Shown here in pieces: positions 57,445 to 64,000 of a stretch of 64,000 nucleotides of DNA. A program made the position numbers and the translations under genes. The notes under the pieces are model-generated. The model saw only the letters and a program-made list of their open reading frames with translations, was not told the DNA's origin and did not search any database. Numbering within the stretch: position 1 is the first letter of the stretch; every line of letters starts with the position of its first letter. The DNA is from SHZI01 sp963802215 (GTDB taxonomy: Bacteria > Pseudomonadota > Gammaproteobacteria > Steroidobacterales > GCA-2729495), in assembly GCA_963802215.1 (NCBI GenBank), contig CAWDHQ010000001.1, positions 1,240,001-1,304,000 of the forward strand. The letters are read 5' to 3'.

Positions 57445-57672
57445 CTAGGCGGCCTCAAGAACGGCCCGTCGGACGGCTTCGGGCAATGGTGCCGCCACGA
57501 AGAGGTCCTGGGGGTAGAGGTAGTCCTCGCCCGACTCGTCAATGACCCGCAGCATCTTGCGCTTCGCAGCCTCGCTGTCGGGAAGACACTCATAGATCTT
57601 GCGCCGCTCCAGGGCGGCCTCGTAGCCCGGGTTGGCGATGCAGATCACCAGGATGTTGGGGACTGTGCTCAT
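57445..57672 (-). CDS. Small conserved-type hypothetical protein (pair member B)
   Basis: A 75-residue protein, MSTVPNILVICIANPGYEAAL at the start, then KIYECLPDSEAAKRKMLRVI and DESGEDYLYPQDLFV; the last phrase is widely seen in small bacterial proteins of unknown function. It lies 7 bp after the gene at 57680-57916, and together they look like a stable two-gene module such as a toxin-antitoxin pair, although neither belongs to a family I can name. Start 57672 chosen at the ATG that follows the neighbour's stop. Confidence 0.75.
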   Translation of the reverse strand: MSTVPNILVICIANPGYEAALERRKIYECLPDSEAAKRKMLRVIDESGEDYLYPQDLFVAAPLPEAVRRAVLEAA

Positions 57673-57679
57673 GAGCCTG

Positions 57680-57916
57680 TTATCCCTGAATGAAGCGTTT
57701 GAGCTTGATCTCCCGCTTCCCAATGCCAGACGCCTCATACCAGTGTAGCTCCGCCAGGATTACCTCACCAGAACCGAGGGTGATCTCGGCGAGCCCCTTC
57801 AGTTTCCGCCAGCGCCCCGCACCATATGCCTTAGTCAGCCGGCGGCGCGCCCGGATCCCCGCTCCCCGGGCAATCGTCTCGACGTGGAACAGCTCGCCGG
57901 TAATGCGGAAATGCAT
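57680..57916 (-). CDS. Small conserved-type hypothetical protein (pair member A)
   Basis: A 78-residue basic, mainly beta protein: MHFRITGELFHVETIARGAG, RARRRLTKAYGAGRWRKLKG, then AEITLGSGEVILAELHWYEA and IGKREIKLKRFIQG. The alternating pattern suggests a small barrel. First gene of the pair. No clear ribosome-binding site. Function unknown. Confidence 0.75.
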   Translation of the reverse strand: MHFRITGELFHVETIARGAGIRARRRLTKAYGAGRWRKLKGLAEITLGSGEVILAELHWYEASGIGKREIKLKRFIQG

Positions 57917-58036
57917 CGTTCATCGTTGCCGGTCCGCCACCACCCGGCCAGATGGCGAAACTGGCGATTTCGCGGAGAATCACGGACAGGAGTCGTCTGG
58001 AACGCAGCGCAGCGTGCAACCACAGGGCAATACACC

Positions 58037-58522
58037 ATGAAAATCGACGTCGAAAAGGCCTCCATCCTGGCCGGGACCCGCTACCCCCCGCCCTACGACA
58101 CCCCCTGCCGTGACCGGGTCCGGCAGTTGCTGGGCGATGCGGCCGGCCTGACCCAGTTCGGCGTGAACCTGCTCCGCCTCACGCCGGGCACCTGGTCGAG
58201 CCAGCGCCACTGGCACACCCGGGAGGACGAGTTTGTCCACGTGCTCTCCGGCGAGGTCGTGCTGGTGACCGACGAGGGCGAGGAGCTCCTGCACGCCGGT
58301 GACTCGGCGGGCTTCAGGGCCGGCAACCCGAACGGCCACCACCTGCAGAACCGCTCGGCGGCCGACGCGCTGGTGCTCGAAATCGGCTCGCGCCGCGAGG
58401 ACGACGAGGCCCACTACCCGGACATCGACCTGCATGCCCTCGCGGGCCGCAGCGGCTATGCGCACAAGGACGGGCGGCCCTACGCAAACACGAAGCCGCG
58501 GAATCGGGCGACGGGGAAATAG
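58037..58522 (+). CDS. Cupin-domain protein
   Basis: A 161-residue small-molecule-binding barrel. Cupin motif 1 is HWHTREDEFVHVLSGEVVLV (the His-His-Glu metal ligands), motif 2 is FRAGNPNGHHLQNRS. A cupin with the ending HYPDIDLHALAGRSGYAHKDG is of a kind often annotated simply as cupin 2; no ligand known. ATG 58037 has a weak AGGG site. Confidence 0.9.
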   Translation: MKIDVEKASILAGTRYPPPYDTPCRDRVRQLLGDAAGLTQFGVNLLRLTPGTWSSQRHWHTREDEFVHVLSGEVVLVTDEGEELLHAGDSAGFRAGNPNGHHLQNRSAADALVLEIGSRREDDEAHYPDIDLHALAGRSGYAHKDGRPYANTKPRNRATGK

Positions 58523-58556
58523 CGGCACGATCGTCGGGCCACGTCGAGGAGGGCGC

Positions 58557-59316
58557 CTAGCGCTTCTGAAAGATGACCAGGGTTACCATGCGTTCGCCAT
58601 ACGTCTCCGTCATTTCCGGAAAGACATCGGTAAACGGGTCGTACAGCCCCAGAGAGGGTTTCCTGCCAAAAAGCATACTGCCAAAAAGTAATGCCTTTGA
58701 GTTTGCGGAGGAGACCTCCGCAATACACAGCGACGCCCGGCACTCAACTACTCGCAGAGAGTATCCGTCGACCTCGCGTGCGCCTACGAAACTCCCAATC
58801 TCCGCTTCCATAATTGGAGCCCACGTCGGATCCCGTTGCTCGCTGGCAAATTCCGCCAATAGCGGAAGAGCCAGTTCAATGCACCACCTTCGTTGCTTGC
58901 ACCCCGCTCGGACCGAGTCCGAGAGCGGGAACGGGCGCCCGACTTCTGGCGTGAGGCGTGGCCTTGCACCTCCGACCGGCATTTGTTCTACGATGGCGGA
59001 ATCCGCCGCACCTCCTGGTGGTGTCCCGGACCTACCACTCGTGGTCACGGACGGTGGCAATGTCACGCTCGACATTGCGTCCTTGCGACGATCCACGCCG
59101 ACTCCTTGCGTCAGATCCGGTCCAGACAGACTCTTCACCTCATCATCAGCAACTACTTGACGCGACGAACTCCAGGCTTCTGTCTGCGCGCCTACTGCCG
59201 GCCCTGTGGGCTCGTCTCCCGCCCGCTCCAATCCGCGCCAATCGACGACCAGGACCCACAAGGACGAGCAATGTCGCGGCGGAAGCAATCACCAGATTTC
59301 TGGCTACGAGCCCCAT
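58557..59316 (-). pseudogene. Membrane-anchored hypothetical protein, probably frameshifted near its N-terminus
   Basis: The downstream frame (58557 to about 59250) encodes a plausible protein: a linker, then VGRPFPLSDSVRAGCKQRRWC, VDGYSLRVVECRASLCIAEVSSA and the C-terminal DPFTDVFPEMTETYGERMV. Its possible TTG start at 59288 gives an implausible N-terminus. The frame one base off, from ATG 59316, begins MGLVARNLVIASAATLLVLV, a good membrane anchor, and runs on as Arg-rich nonsense. Removing one G at 59255-59257 (CCC on the plus strand) joins them as a signal-anchor helix ...LLVLVVLVVDWRG. Lower GC than the region. It could instead be a sequencing error. Confidence 0.5.
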
Positions 59317-59464
59317 CGGCTTGCGGAACGCTACCGAAGCCGGCCCCAGGAGTGTGCGGCTACACAGCCGGGCCGCACGCACTGGCCGGCACGCGAAACG
59401 AAGAGCGTCTTCACGACAAGCACCTCCTGGCCCCGCCGGAATCGACGGGGCTCTTCAGGAATCC

Positions 59465-59917
59465 TCACCGGATGTACTCCCATTCCCAGACCGTGCCGTC
59501 CACCGGATCCTCGTAGTTCCCCAGGAGCAGGAACCCGAGCTTGCCGAGGACCGCATTGGACGCGTTCTTTTCCGGCAGCGTGTGGGCAATGATCTTCAGC
59601 GAGCGGTCCGCGGCGTAGGCGATGTCGATGAGCTGGCGGGCCATCGCCGTGGCGATGCCCTGCCCTTCGTGCCCGGGAAACGTGAAGTAGGCGATCTCGA
59701 CGGCGCCGTCGGAAGGGGCGGCCTTGAAGGCGCAGGTGCCGACGATCTGCTCGCCGGACAGGGCCAGGTAGCCGGTCCAGGGCGGCTGGAAGCCGGTTTC
59801 CCTGTACATGCCGGCCGTGGCCTCGGCGACGGCGGCGGCGATGCCGGCCACCACGAGGCCGGGCCGGGGGATCGATCCGTCGCGGCCGATGGGGAGCAGC
59901 GTGAGGTTGAGCGTCAT
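59465..59917 (-). CDS. GNAT-family N-acetyltransferase
   Basis: A 150-residue acetyltransferase: YLALSGEQIVGTCAFKAAP, VEIAYFTFPGHEGQGIATAMA (motif A acetyl-CoA loop Q-G-x-A-T), LKIIAHTLPEKNASNAVLGKLGF (motif B). Reacts acetyl-CoA with an unknown amine. TAGATT is 10 nt before the ATG, so a very short leader is possible. Confidence 0.92.
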   Translation of the reverse strand: MTLNLTLLPIGRDGSIPRPGLVVAGIAAAVAEATAGMYRETGFQPPWTGYLALSGEQIVGTCAFKAAPSDGAVEIAYFTFPGHEGQGIATAMARQLIDIAYAADRSLKIIAHTLPEKNASNAVLGKLGFLLLGNYEDPVDGTVWEWEYIR

Positions 59918-59938
59918 GACATCGGGGAATCTACACGA

Positions 59939-60568
59939 TCACGGGCGCCGCCAGACACTGGCGAGCCAGGGTTGCTGCTCGCGGGGGAGTCCGACTGGCC
60001 GGTAGTAGTGCCCGATCTCGCTGAACCCGGCGCCCGTGAGGTACCGGCGCCAGGACTCCAGGCCGTGGTACACGCCATAGCGACCCTGGTTCCAGCCCTC
60101 CTGGTCGTCGCCCCGGGGGTTCGAGCTGAACAGCACGCCGCCGGAGCGGAGGGTGGCGTGCAGCGCGCGGAGCACGCGCGGCAGTTCAGCCGTGGGAACG
60201 TGGAAGAGCGACGCGTTGGCGTACACGCCGTCGAAGCGCGACTCCGGCAGGCGGAGCGCGAGGAAATCCTGGCGCCAGACTTCGCACCCGGCGTCCTCCT
60301 GCGCCATCCGGACGAACTCCCCGCAGCCATCCAGGCCCACCGGCCGGTGGCCGAGGCGCAGGAATTCCTTCAGGTCCCGTCCCGGGCCGCAGCCCAGGTC
60401 GAGGATATCGAAGGGCGGGGTGCCGGATAGCGCGCGCAACAGTGCCTCGATGTTCTGGCTGACGTCGTGGTCCCGGGTCCCGTCCCGGAAGCTTTCGGCA
60501 TTCCGGTCGTAGTGTTCCAGGGTCCGCCGGCTGAAGCCGGACTGGCCGTCGGTCCGGACGTCAGCCAC
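59939..60568 (-). CDS. Class I SAM-dependent methyltransferase
   Basis: A 209-residue methyltransferase with a complete motif I, DILDLGCGPGRDL, then PVGLDGCGEFVRMAQ (motif post I), FDGVYANASLFHVP (motif II) and LRSGGVLFSSNPRGDD (motif III). Small-molecule methylation of unknown substrate. GTG 60568 is preceded by GGGGGAGG. Convergent neighbours are not overlapping. Confidence 0.9.
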   Translation of the reverse strand: MADVRTDGQSGFSRRTLEHYDRNAESFRDGTRDHDVSQNIEALLRALSGTPPFDILDLGCGPGRDLKEFLRLGHRPVGLDGCGEFVRMAQEDAGCEVWRQDFLALRLPESRFDGVYANASLFHVPTAELPRVLRALHATLRSGGVLFSSNPRGDDQEGWNQGRYGVYHGLESWRRYLTGAGFSEIGHYYRPVGLPREQQPWLASVWRRP

Positions 60569-60641
60569 GAGGCACCTCCCCCACCCTCATGTTCGCCAGT
60601 ATGCTCCAGACGTCGAAGGCCAGGGCCCCGGAGCTCCAACC

Positions 60642-61307
60642 GTGTGCGGACGCTACGTTTCGAAGATCGAGGCATCCCTGGAGCGGGACTGGGCGCTCAC
60701 GCGCCCGCCGCCGCTGTTCGAGAGCTACAACATCGCGCCGACCACCGCCGTGCCGGTCGTGCGGGAGCGGGAGGGCGAACGCACCTGCGAACTCATCCGC
60801 TGGGGCCTGGTGCCCTTCTGGGCAAAGGGGGTGCCGACGAAACTCAGCACCATCAACGCACGGGTCGAGACCATCGCCACCGCCGCGACGTACCGGACTC
60901 CCTGGAAGCAGGGCCAGCGCTGCATCCTGCCCGCCACGGGCTTCTACGAATGGCAGGTGCAGGAGTCGGGCAAGCAGCCGTGGTACGTCCATCTTGCCGA
61001 CCAGCCGGTATTCGGCATGGCGGGCCTGTGGGACGCCTCCACGGCCGCCGACGGCACGGTGCTGGAGTCCTGCACGATCATCACCATGCCGGCGAATCCA
61101 TTCATGGCGGAGATCCACAACAGCAAGGCCCGCATGCCGGCGATCCTGCGCCGGGAGGATCATGGCGCCTGGCTGACGGGTGACCCGGCGGCCGCCCTCG
61201 CCTGCCTGCAGCCCTACGCGGAGGATCAGATGCTGGCCCATACCGTCAGCACCGCGGTGAACTCGCCGCGGAACAACGCGGCCCGGCTTATCGAGCCCGC
61301 GCCCTGA
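60642..61307 (+). CDS. SRAP-domain protein (YedK/HMCES family)
   Basis: A 221-residue DNA-protein crosslink-forming protein. It starts MCGRY, giving catalytic Cys2 after Met removal. Other conserved parts: SYNIAPTTAVPVV, LIRWGLVPFWAK, NARVETI (catalytic Asn), LPATGFYEW (Glu) and the His of IHNSKARMPAIL, where three residues more than in E. coli YedK separate His from RMP. SRAP proteins covalently shield abasic sites in single-stranded DNA. GTG 60642 has GGAG upstream. The 3' end overlaps the opposite RlmN-like gene by 20 bp. Confidence 0.94.
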   Translation: MCGRYVSKIEASLERDWALTRPPPLFESYNIAPTTAVPVVREREGERTCELIRWGLVPFWAKGVPTKLSTINARVETIATAATYRTPWKQGQRCILPATGFYEWQVQESGKQPWYVHLADQPVFGMAGLWDASTAADGTVLESCTIITMPANPFMAEIHNSKARMPAILRREDHGAWLTGDPAAALACLQPYAEDQMLAHTVSTAVNSPRNNAARLIEPAP

Positions 61308-62277
61308 GCTGGCCGCACCCGCCCTCCACGTCCTGCCCCGCGGACCGGCGCAGCTTCGTCAGCACGCCGCGCTGGTGCAGGTAGCGGGCCATGGCAACCG
61401 CGCGTTCCCAGGCCGGACGCTGGTAGTCGAGCCCGTCCACCGTGTTGTAGGGAATGAAGTTCATCACCGCGTACCTGCCCTTCAGCAGGGTGACGATGCG
61501 CTCGAGTTCCTCGTCGCCGTCATTCACGCCGGCGAGGAGCGTCCATTGGTACTGGATCGGGTAGGTCGTCGCGCGCGCGTAACGCTCGCCGAGTTCCACC
61601 AGCTCCTCCGGGTCGAGGCGCGGCGCCTTCGGCAGCAGCCGGGCACGGAGGGCTGCATTGGTCGTGTGGAGGGACAGCGCCAGCGCGGGCTTCACCGGAC
61701 CCTCGGGCAACCGCTCGAACACGCGACGGTCACCCACGGTGGAGAACACCAGGTTCTTGTGGCCGATGTCGCCCGCCGTGCCGAGCAGGTGGATCGCCTC
61801 CAGCACGTTGTCCAGGTTGTGGGCCGGCTCGCCCATGCCCATGAACACCACCTTGCGCACCGGCTGCCTTGCGCGCGCCAGAACCACCTGGGCGACGATC
61901 TCGGCACTGCCCAGTTGCCGGAGCAGGCCCTCGCGGCCCGTCATGCAGAAGGTGCACCCCACGGCACAGCCCACCTGGGTGGACACGCAGACGCCGGTGG
62001 GCAGGAGCAGCACGGTTTCCACCGACTGGCCATCCGCCAGGTCCAGCAGGAGCCGGGTGGAGCCGTCGGCGCCCGCGTGCTCCGAGCGCACGCGGGCCAG
62101 AGCCTGCAGCTCAGCGGCTATCCCCGGTAGGAGCGCCTTCAGGCGCGACGGAAATTCCGGCTGGACACCGGTGGTGTCCAGCGGCTCACCCCGCGTCCAC
62201 GCCCGCAGCACCCGCGCCTCGTGGACGGGCCGCGCGCCGGCGGCCCGGAGGCGGCCATTCAGGTCGGCGATGCGCAT
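61288..62277 (-). CDS. RlmN-like radical SAM RNA methyltransferase with a repeat-encoded segment
   Basis: A 329-residue enzyme of the RlmN/Cfr family. The radical SAM motif is C-AVG-C-TF-C (VGCAVGCTFCMTGREG), followed by VFMGMGEPAHNLDNVLEAI, LALSLHTTNAALR and a C-terminal Cys in GQDVEGGCGQL for the methyl-transfer mechanism. It is about 40-60 residues shorter than RlmN, so perhaps a paralogue, not the housekeeping enzyme. Residues about 42-50 (PSRLKALLP) are encoded by REP-like unit 17, so the insertion is in frame. No clear ribosome-binding site. RlmN methylates 23S rRNA A2503 and tRNA. Confidence 0.9.
   Translation of the reverse strand: MRIADLNGRLRAAGARPVHEARVLRAWTRGEPLDTTGVQPEFPSRLKALLPGIAAELQALARVRSEHAGADGSTRLLLDLADGQSVETVLLLPTGVCVSTQVGCAVGCTFCMTGREGLLRQLGSAEIVAQVVLARARQPVRKVVFMGMGEPAHNLDNVLEAIHLLGTAGDIGHKNLVFSTVGDRRVFERLPEGPVKPALALSLHTTNAALRARLLPKAPRLDPEELVELGERYARATTYPIQYQWTLLAGVNDGDEELERIVTLLKGRYAVMNFIPYNTVDGLDYQRPAWERAVAMARYLHQRGVLTKLRRSAGQDVEGGCGQLRARAR
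62127..62149 (+). repeat. REP-like hairpin unit 17, inside the RlmN-like gene
   Basis: GTAGGAGCGCCTTCAGGCGC copy; read leftward it encodes SRLKALL in frame. Confidence 0.9.
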
Positions 62278-62289
62278 GGGGACGGAAGG

Positions 62290-62312
62290 GTCGCGCGTGA
62301 ACGCGCTCCTAC
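62290..62312 (-). repeat. REP-like hairpin unit 18 (variant loop), supplies a stop
   Basis: Leftward GTAGGAGCGCGTTCACGCGC variant, in which both sides of the stem changed together. TAG 62309-62311 ends the DUF1838 gene. Confidence 0.85.
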
Positions 62313-63373
62313 CCGCGCCGGCCGCTGCCGGTCGGGACCCTGAAGGCCGACGGCTTCCACGGGTACGCGGGATTCTCCGGCGGGATGTCCTGGGCGTAGG
62401 CCTTCCAGGTGTCCACGCGGGAGTTGTCGGGGGTCCAGCCATCCGGCAGGGTGAGATATTCCGGCGCGTGCTTCTCGATGTAGGCCCGCACTTTCGGCGG
62501 CACGTCGTCGGCGCCCTTCAGCCCCTTGTGGCTGAACATGCGTCCGAAGAGCGTGGCGCCGGCGAACTCGGTGTCGCCCATCTGCATGAAGGGCCAGCAC
62601 TCGGACAGGCGGGTGAAGCCGGCCGTGAAACGTACGGTGGGGACACTACGGTCCTCCAGTTCCCGCTTCGAGAAGTTGAAGGTGAAGTGCTCCGACGGCG
62701 TCGTGCGCTTCCCGGTGGACGACCGCGGCCAGCCCTCGGGCGTCACGGGATTGGTGTAGTCGTGGGTGTAGTCCCAGGACAGCATCATGTCGTCGCCGTA
62801 GGTCTCGAAAGGCAGGACGAACGGGTAGCGGCCGGACGCATCGGGGAACGCCGTGCCCTCGTTCATCAACGTGGGGCTGTCTCCCTCGGTGCCCAGGAAG
62901 AACTTCGGGATCTCCTTGCCGACCTTGCCCACGAGCAGGTGATTGTAGAAGTGGTAGACGGGCACGGTCTTCCCCGTGAAGGGGTTGGCCCAGGTCTCGA
63001 GGATGTCACCCGTGCGCAGGTCGGTGAAGTAGCCGGTCTCCCGGGACTTGATCCAGAGATCCTTGTTCTCGTCGATGCGCGCCAGCATCGTGCCGGTGCC
63101 CGTGTAGCCGAAGACCGGCACCATGCGCCTGCCGGGAATGCGGAGATACATGAGGCCGTGGAAGCCGCCGATCACCGGCTGCCCGTAACCGGCCCAGAGC
63201 TTGCCGAAGGCATAGAGGTTGTCCGCAGGGTCCGCGTAGTTCAGTCCGGCCGGCTTCGTCGCCGCCTGCACGGCGGGTGCGAGGGAACCGGCGAGGCCCG
63301 CGCCGAGGCCGAGCGCGGCCTTCAGCGCCGCGCGACGATCAAGCAGCAGGCCGGTGACGAGACTCGAGTGCAT
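62309..63373 (-). CDS. Tat-exported DUF1838 family protein, copy 3
   Basis: A 354-residue protein with a Tat signal (LLLDRRAALKAALG...LAPAVQA). Family body: NYADPADNLYAFGKLWAG, ETWANPFTGKTVPVYHFYN, NEGTAFPDASGRYPFV, then aromatic-rich TAGFTRLSECWPFMQMG and PPEYLTLPDGWTPDN-like sequence. A relative of the pair at 3.4-5.4 kb, but further diverged. GGGAGTCCC precedes ATG 63373. The stop is in REP-like unit 18. Function unknown. Confidence 0.85.
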   Translation of the reverse strand: MHSSLVTGLLLDRRAALKAALGLGAGLAGSLAPAVQAATKPAGLNYADPADNLYAFGKLWAGYGQPVIGGFHGLMYLRIPGRRMVPVFGYTGTGTMLARIDENKDLWIKSRETGYFTDLRTGDILETWANPFTGKTVPVYHFYNHLLVGKVGKEIPKFFLGTEGDSPTLMNEGTAFPDASGRYPFVLPFETYGDDMMLSWDYTHDYTNPVTPEGWPRSSTGKRTTPSEHFTFNFSKRELEDRSVPTVRFTAGFTRLSECWPFMQMGDTEFAGATLFGRMFSHKGLKGADDVPPKVRAYIEKHAPEYLTLPDGWTPDNSRVDTWKAYAQDIPPENPAYPWKPSAFRVPTGSGRRG

Positions 63374-63483
63374 GCAGGGACTCCCGGTGGAACAACCAAC
63401 GTTGCGGGGCACGATTCTCGCCCGCCGGCGTCGCAATGAACAGGTGTCGCCCGTGGGTGGCGATCCCTACAATGTGCGGGCCC

Positions 63484-64000
63484 ATGCCATCCACAACCGA
63501 GCTGCTGCGCGTCGGGACCGACCAGGTGCCCTGTGAAATCCGGCTCTCCCGGCGCCGGCGCACCCTCTCCATCGAAGTCCATCCGGAACCCCGCGTCATC
63601 GTCCGGGCGCCGTCAGGCTGGCCCCACGCGCTCATCGAGGCGCGCCTGGCCGAGCGCAAGCCGTGGATCGGCCGCCACGTGCAGCGCTTCCGCAGCCTCG
63701 CGGCGAACCTGCCGCCCCGCCCCGGGTACGCGAGCGGCGACCTGCTCTCCTACGTGGGCGCGCCCCATCGGCTGGAAGTGGTCGTCGCGGGGCGGCCGAC
63801 GGTGACCCGTCTCGCCGGCACATTGCGGGTCGGTATTCCCGGAGACGCAAACCCCGACCGGGTGCGGCGCGCGCTGGAAACCTGGTACCGGGCCCGCGCC
63901 CGCGAGCTGTTCGGCACGATCCTCGACGAGCGGTTCGGCTGGTTCCAGGACCGCGGCCATCCCTGCCCGGCGCTCGTGGTCCGGAAGATGACCGCGCGCT
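63484..64000 (+). CDS. YgjP-like metal-dependent hydrolase, cut by the window end
   Basis: 172 codons without a stop to the window edge. The visible part has the YgjP/WLM N-terminal family features: IRLSRRRRTLSIEVHPEPRVIV, AERKPWIGRHVQRF, YVGAPHRLEVVV, ALETWYRARARELF and LVVRKMTARW (the last position from the edge is R). The HExxH zinc motif is expected further on and cannot be seen. TACAAT lies 10 nt before the ATG, so the leader would be only a few nucleotides. Confidence 0.88.
   Translation, partial: MPSTTELLRVGTDQVPCEIRLSRRRRTLSIEVHPEPRVIVRAPSGWPHALIEARLAERKPWIGRHVQRFRSLAANLPPRPGYASGDLLSYVGAPHRLEVVVAGRPTVTRLAGTLRVGIPGDANPDRVRRALETWYRARARELFGTILDERFGWFQDRGHPCPALVVRKMTAR

Noticed and set aside
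58958..60430. A 490-codon plus-strand frame over 58958-60430
   Set aside because: Composition is that of a shadow of the opposite-strand GNAT and methyltransferase genes; no start signal or motif.
60519..60547. A further REP-like unit (CCGGCTGAAGCCGG) at the start of the methyltransferase gene
   Set aside because: It has only the loop and a short stem, without GTAG or GAC ends; too degenerate to list as a unit.

Overview
The window is GC-rich, densely coded chromosomal DNA of a Gram-negative bacterium, most likely a gammaproteobacterium. The pointers are two proteins with a VPVPAAVWLFGSAL-type PEP-CTERM tail, an outer-membrane PagL-like enzyme, an MscS channel, a KefB/C-type antiporter, a bactofilin, an Lhr helicase and many Tat- or Sec-exported enzymes. 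No ribosomal or other phylogenetic marker allows a finer placement. There are about 68 protein genes, one tRNA-Arg(ACG), and no CRISPR array, prophage or transposase.

Layout. 1-2.8 kb: a cut secreted protein, a PEP-CTERM protein, an orphan OmpR/PhoB-type response regulator with an 11-bp-phased repeat upstream, and a c-type cytochrome lipoprotein. 2.8-8.1 kb: an orphan [2Fe-2S] subunit, two Tat-exported DUF1838 proteins and a saccharopine-pathway lysine catabolism pair. 8.1-10.5 kb: a compact arsR-arsC-aquaporin operon followed by a CDF zinc exporter. 10.6-18.8 kb: an exported NTF2-like protein and a seven-gene operon of exported proteins (NAD(P)-binding proteins, cytochrome c-GLUG fusion, propellers). 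18.9-24.1 kb: a PagL-like deacylase, a second PEP-CTERM protein, an FAD oxidase, another exported SDR and an MscS channel. 24-34 kb: Lhr helicase, small exported proteins, a HigBA-type module, acetoacetyl-CoA synthetase and moaA. 34-42.7 kb: quinone reductase, xdhC, moeA, a ParE-type module, alanine dehydrogenase with an omega-amino acid:pyruvate aminotransferase, a CBS protein, moaB, gloB and a CPxCG zinc ribbon. 42.8-51.3 kb: NmrA-like protein, antiporter plus CDGSH protein, tRNA-Arg, an accessory stretch (zeta-like ATPase, lipoprotein, LysE remnant), a DUF4153-PrcB fusion, SRPBCC and GNAT proteins. 51.4-57.3 kb: a giant M1-M28-PDZ peptidase, a DUF418 protein, a methyltransferase and a bactofilin. 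57.4-64 kb: a small-gene pair, cupin, a probably frameshifted gene, GNAT, methyltransferase, SRAP, an RlmN-like enzyme, a third DUF1838 protein and a cut YgjP-like metallohydrolase.

Two genome-wide habits stand out. First, a 23-bp hairpin repeat that begins GTAG and resembles REP elements occurs 18 times. Nine genes stop on the TAG of its GTAG, and three proteins carry in-frame residues encoded by it. Second, eight genes have a TANNNT -10-like box exactly 6 nt before the start codon and two more at 7 nt, which suggests leaderless transcription. Functionally, the molybdenum cofactor genes (moaA, moeA, moaB, xdhC), the exported redox proteins and the cytochromes suggest active periplasmic oxidative metabolism, but no substrate can be named from the sequence.
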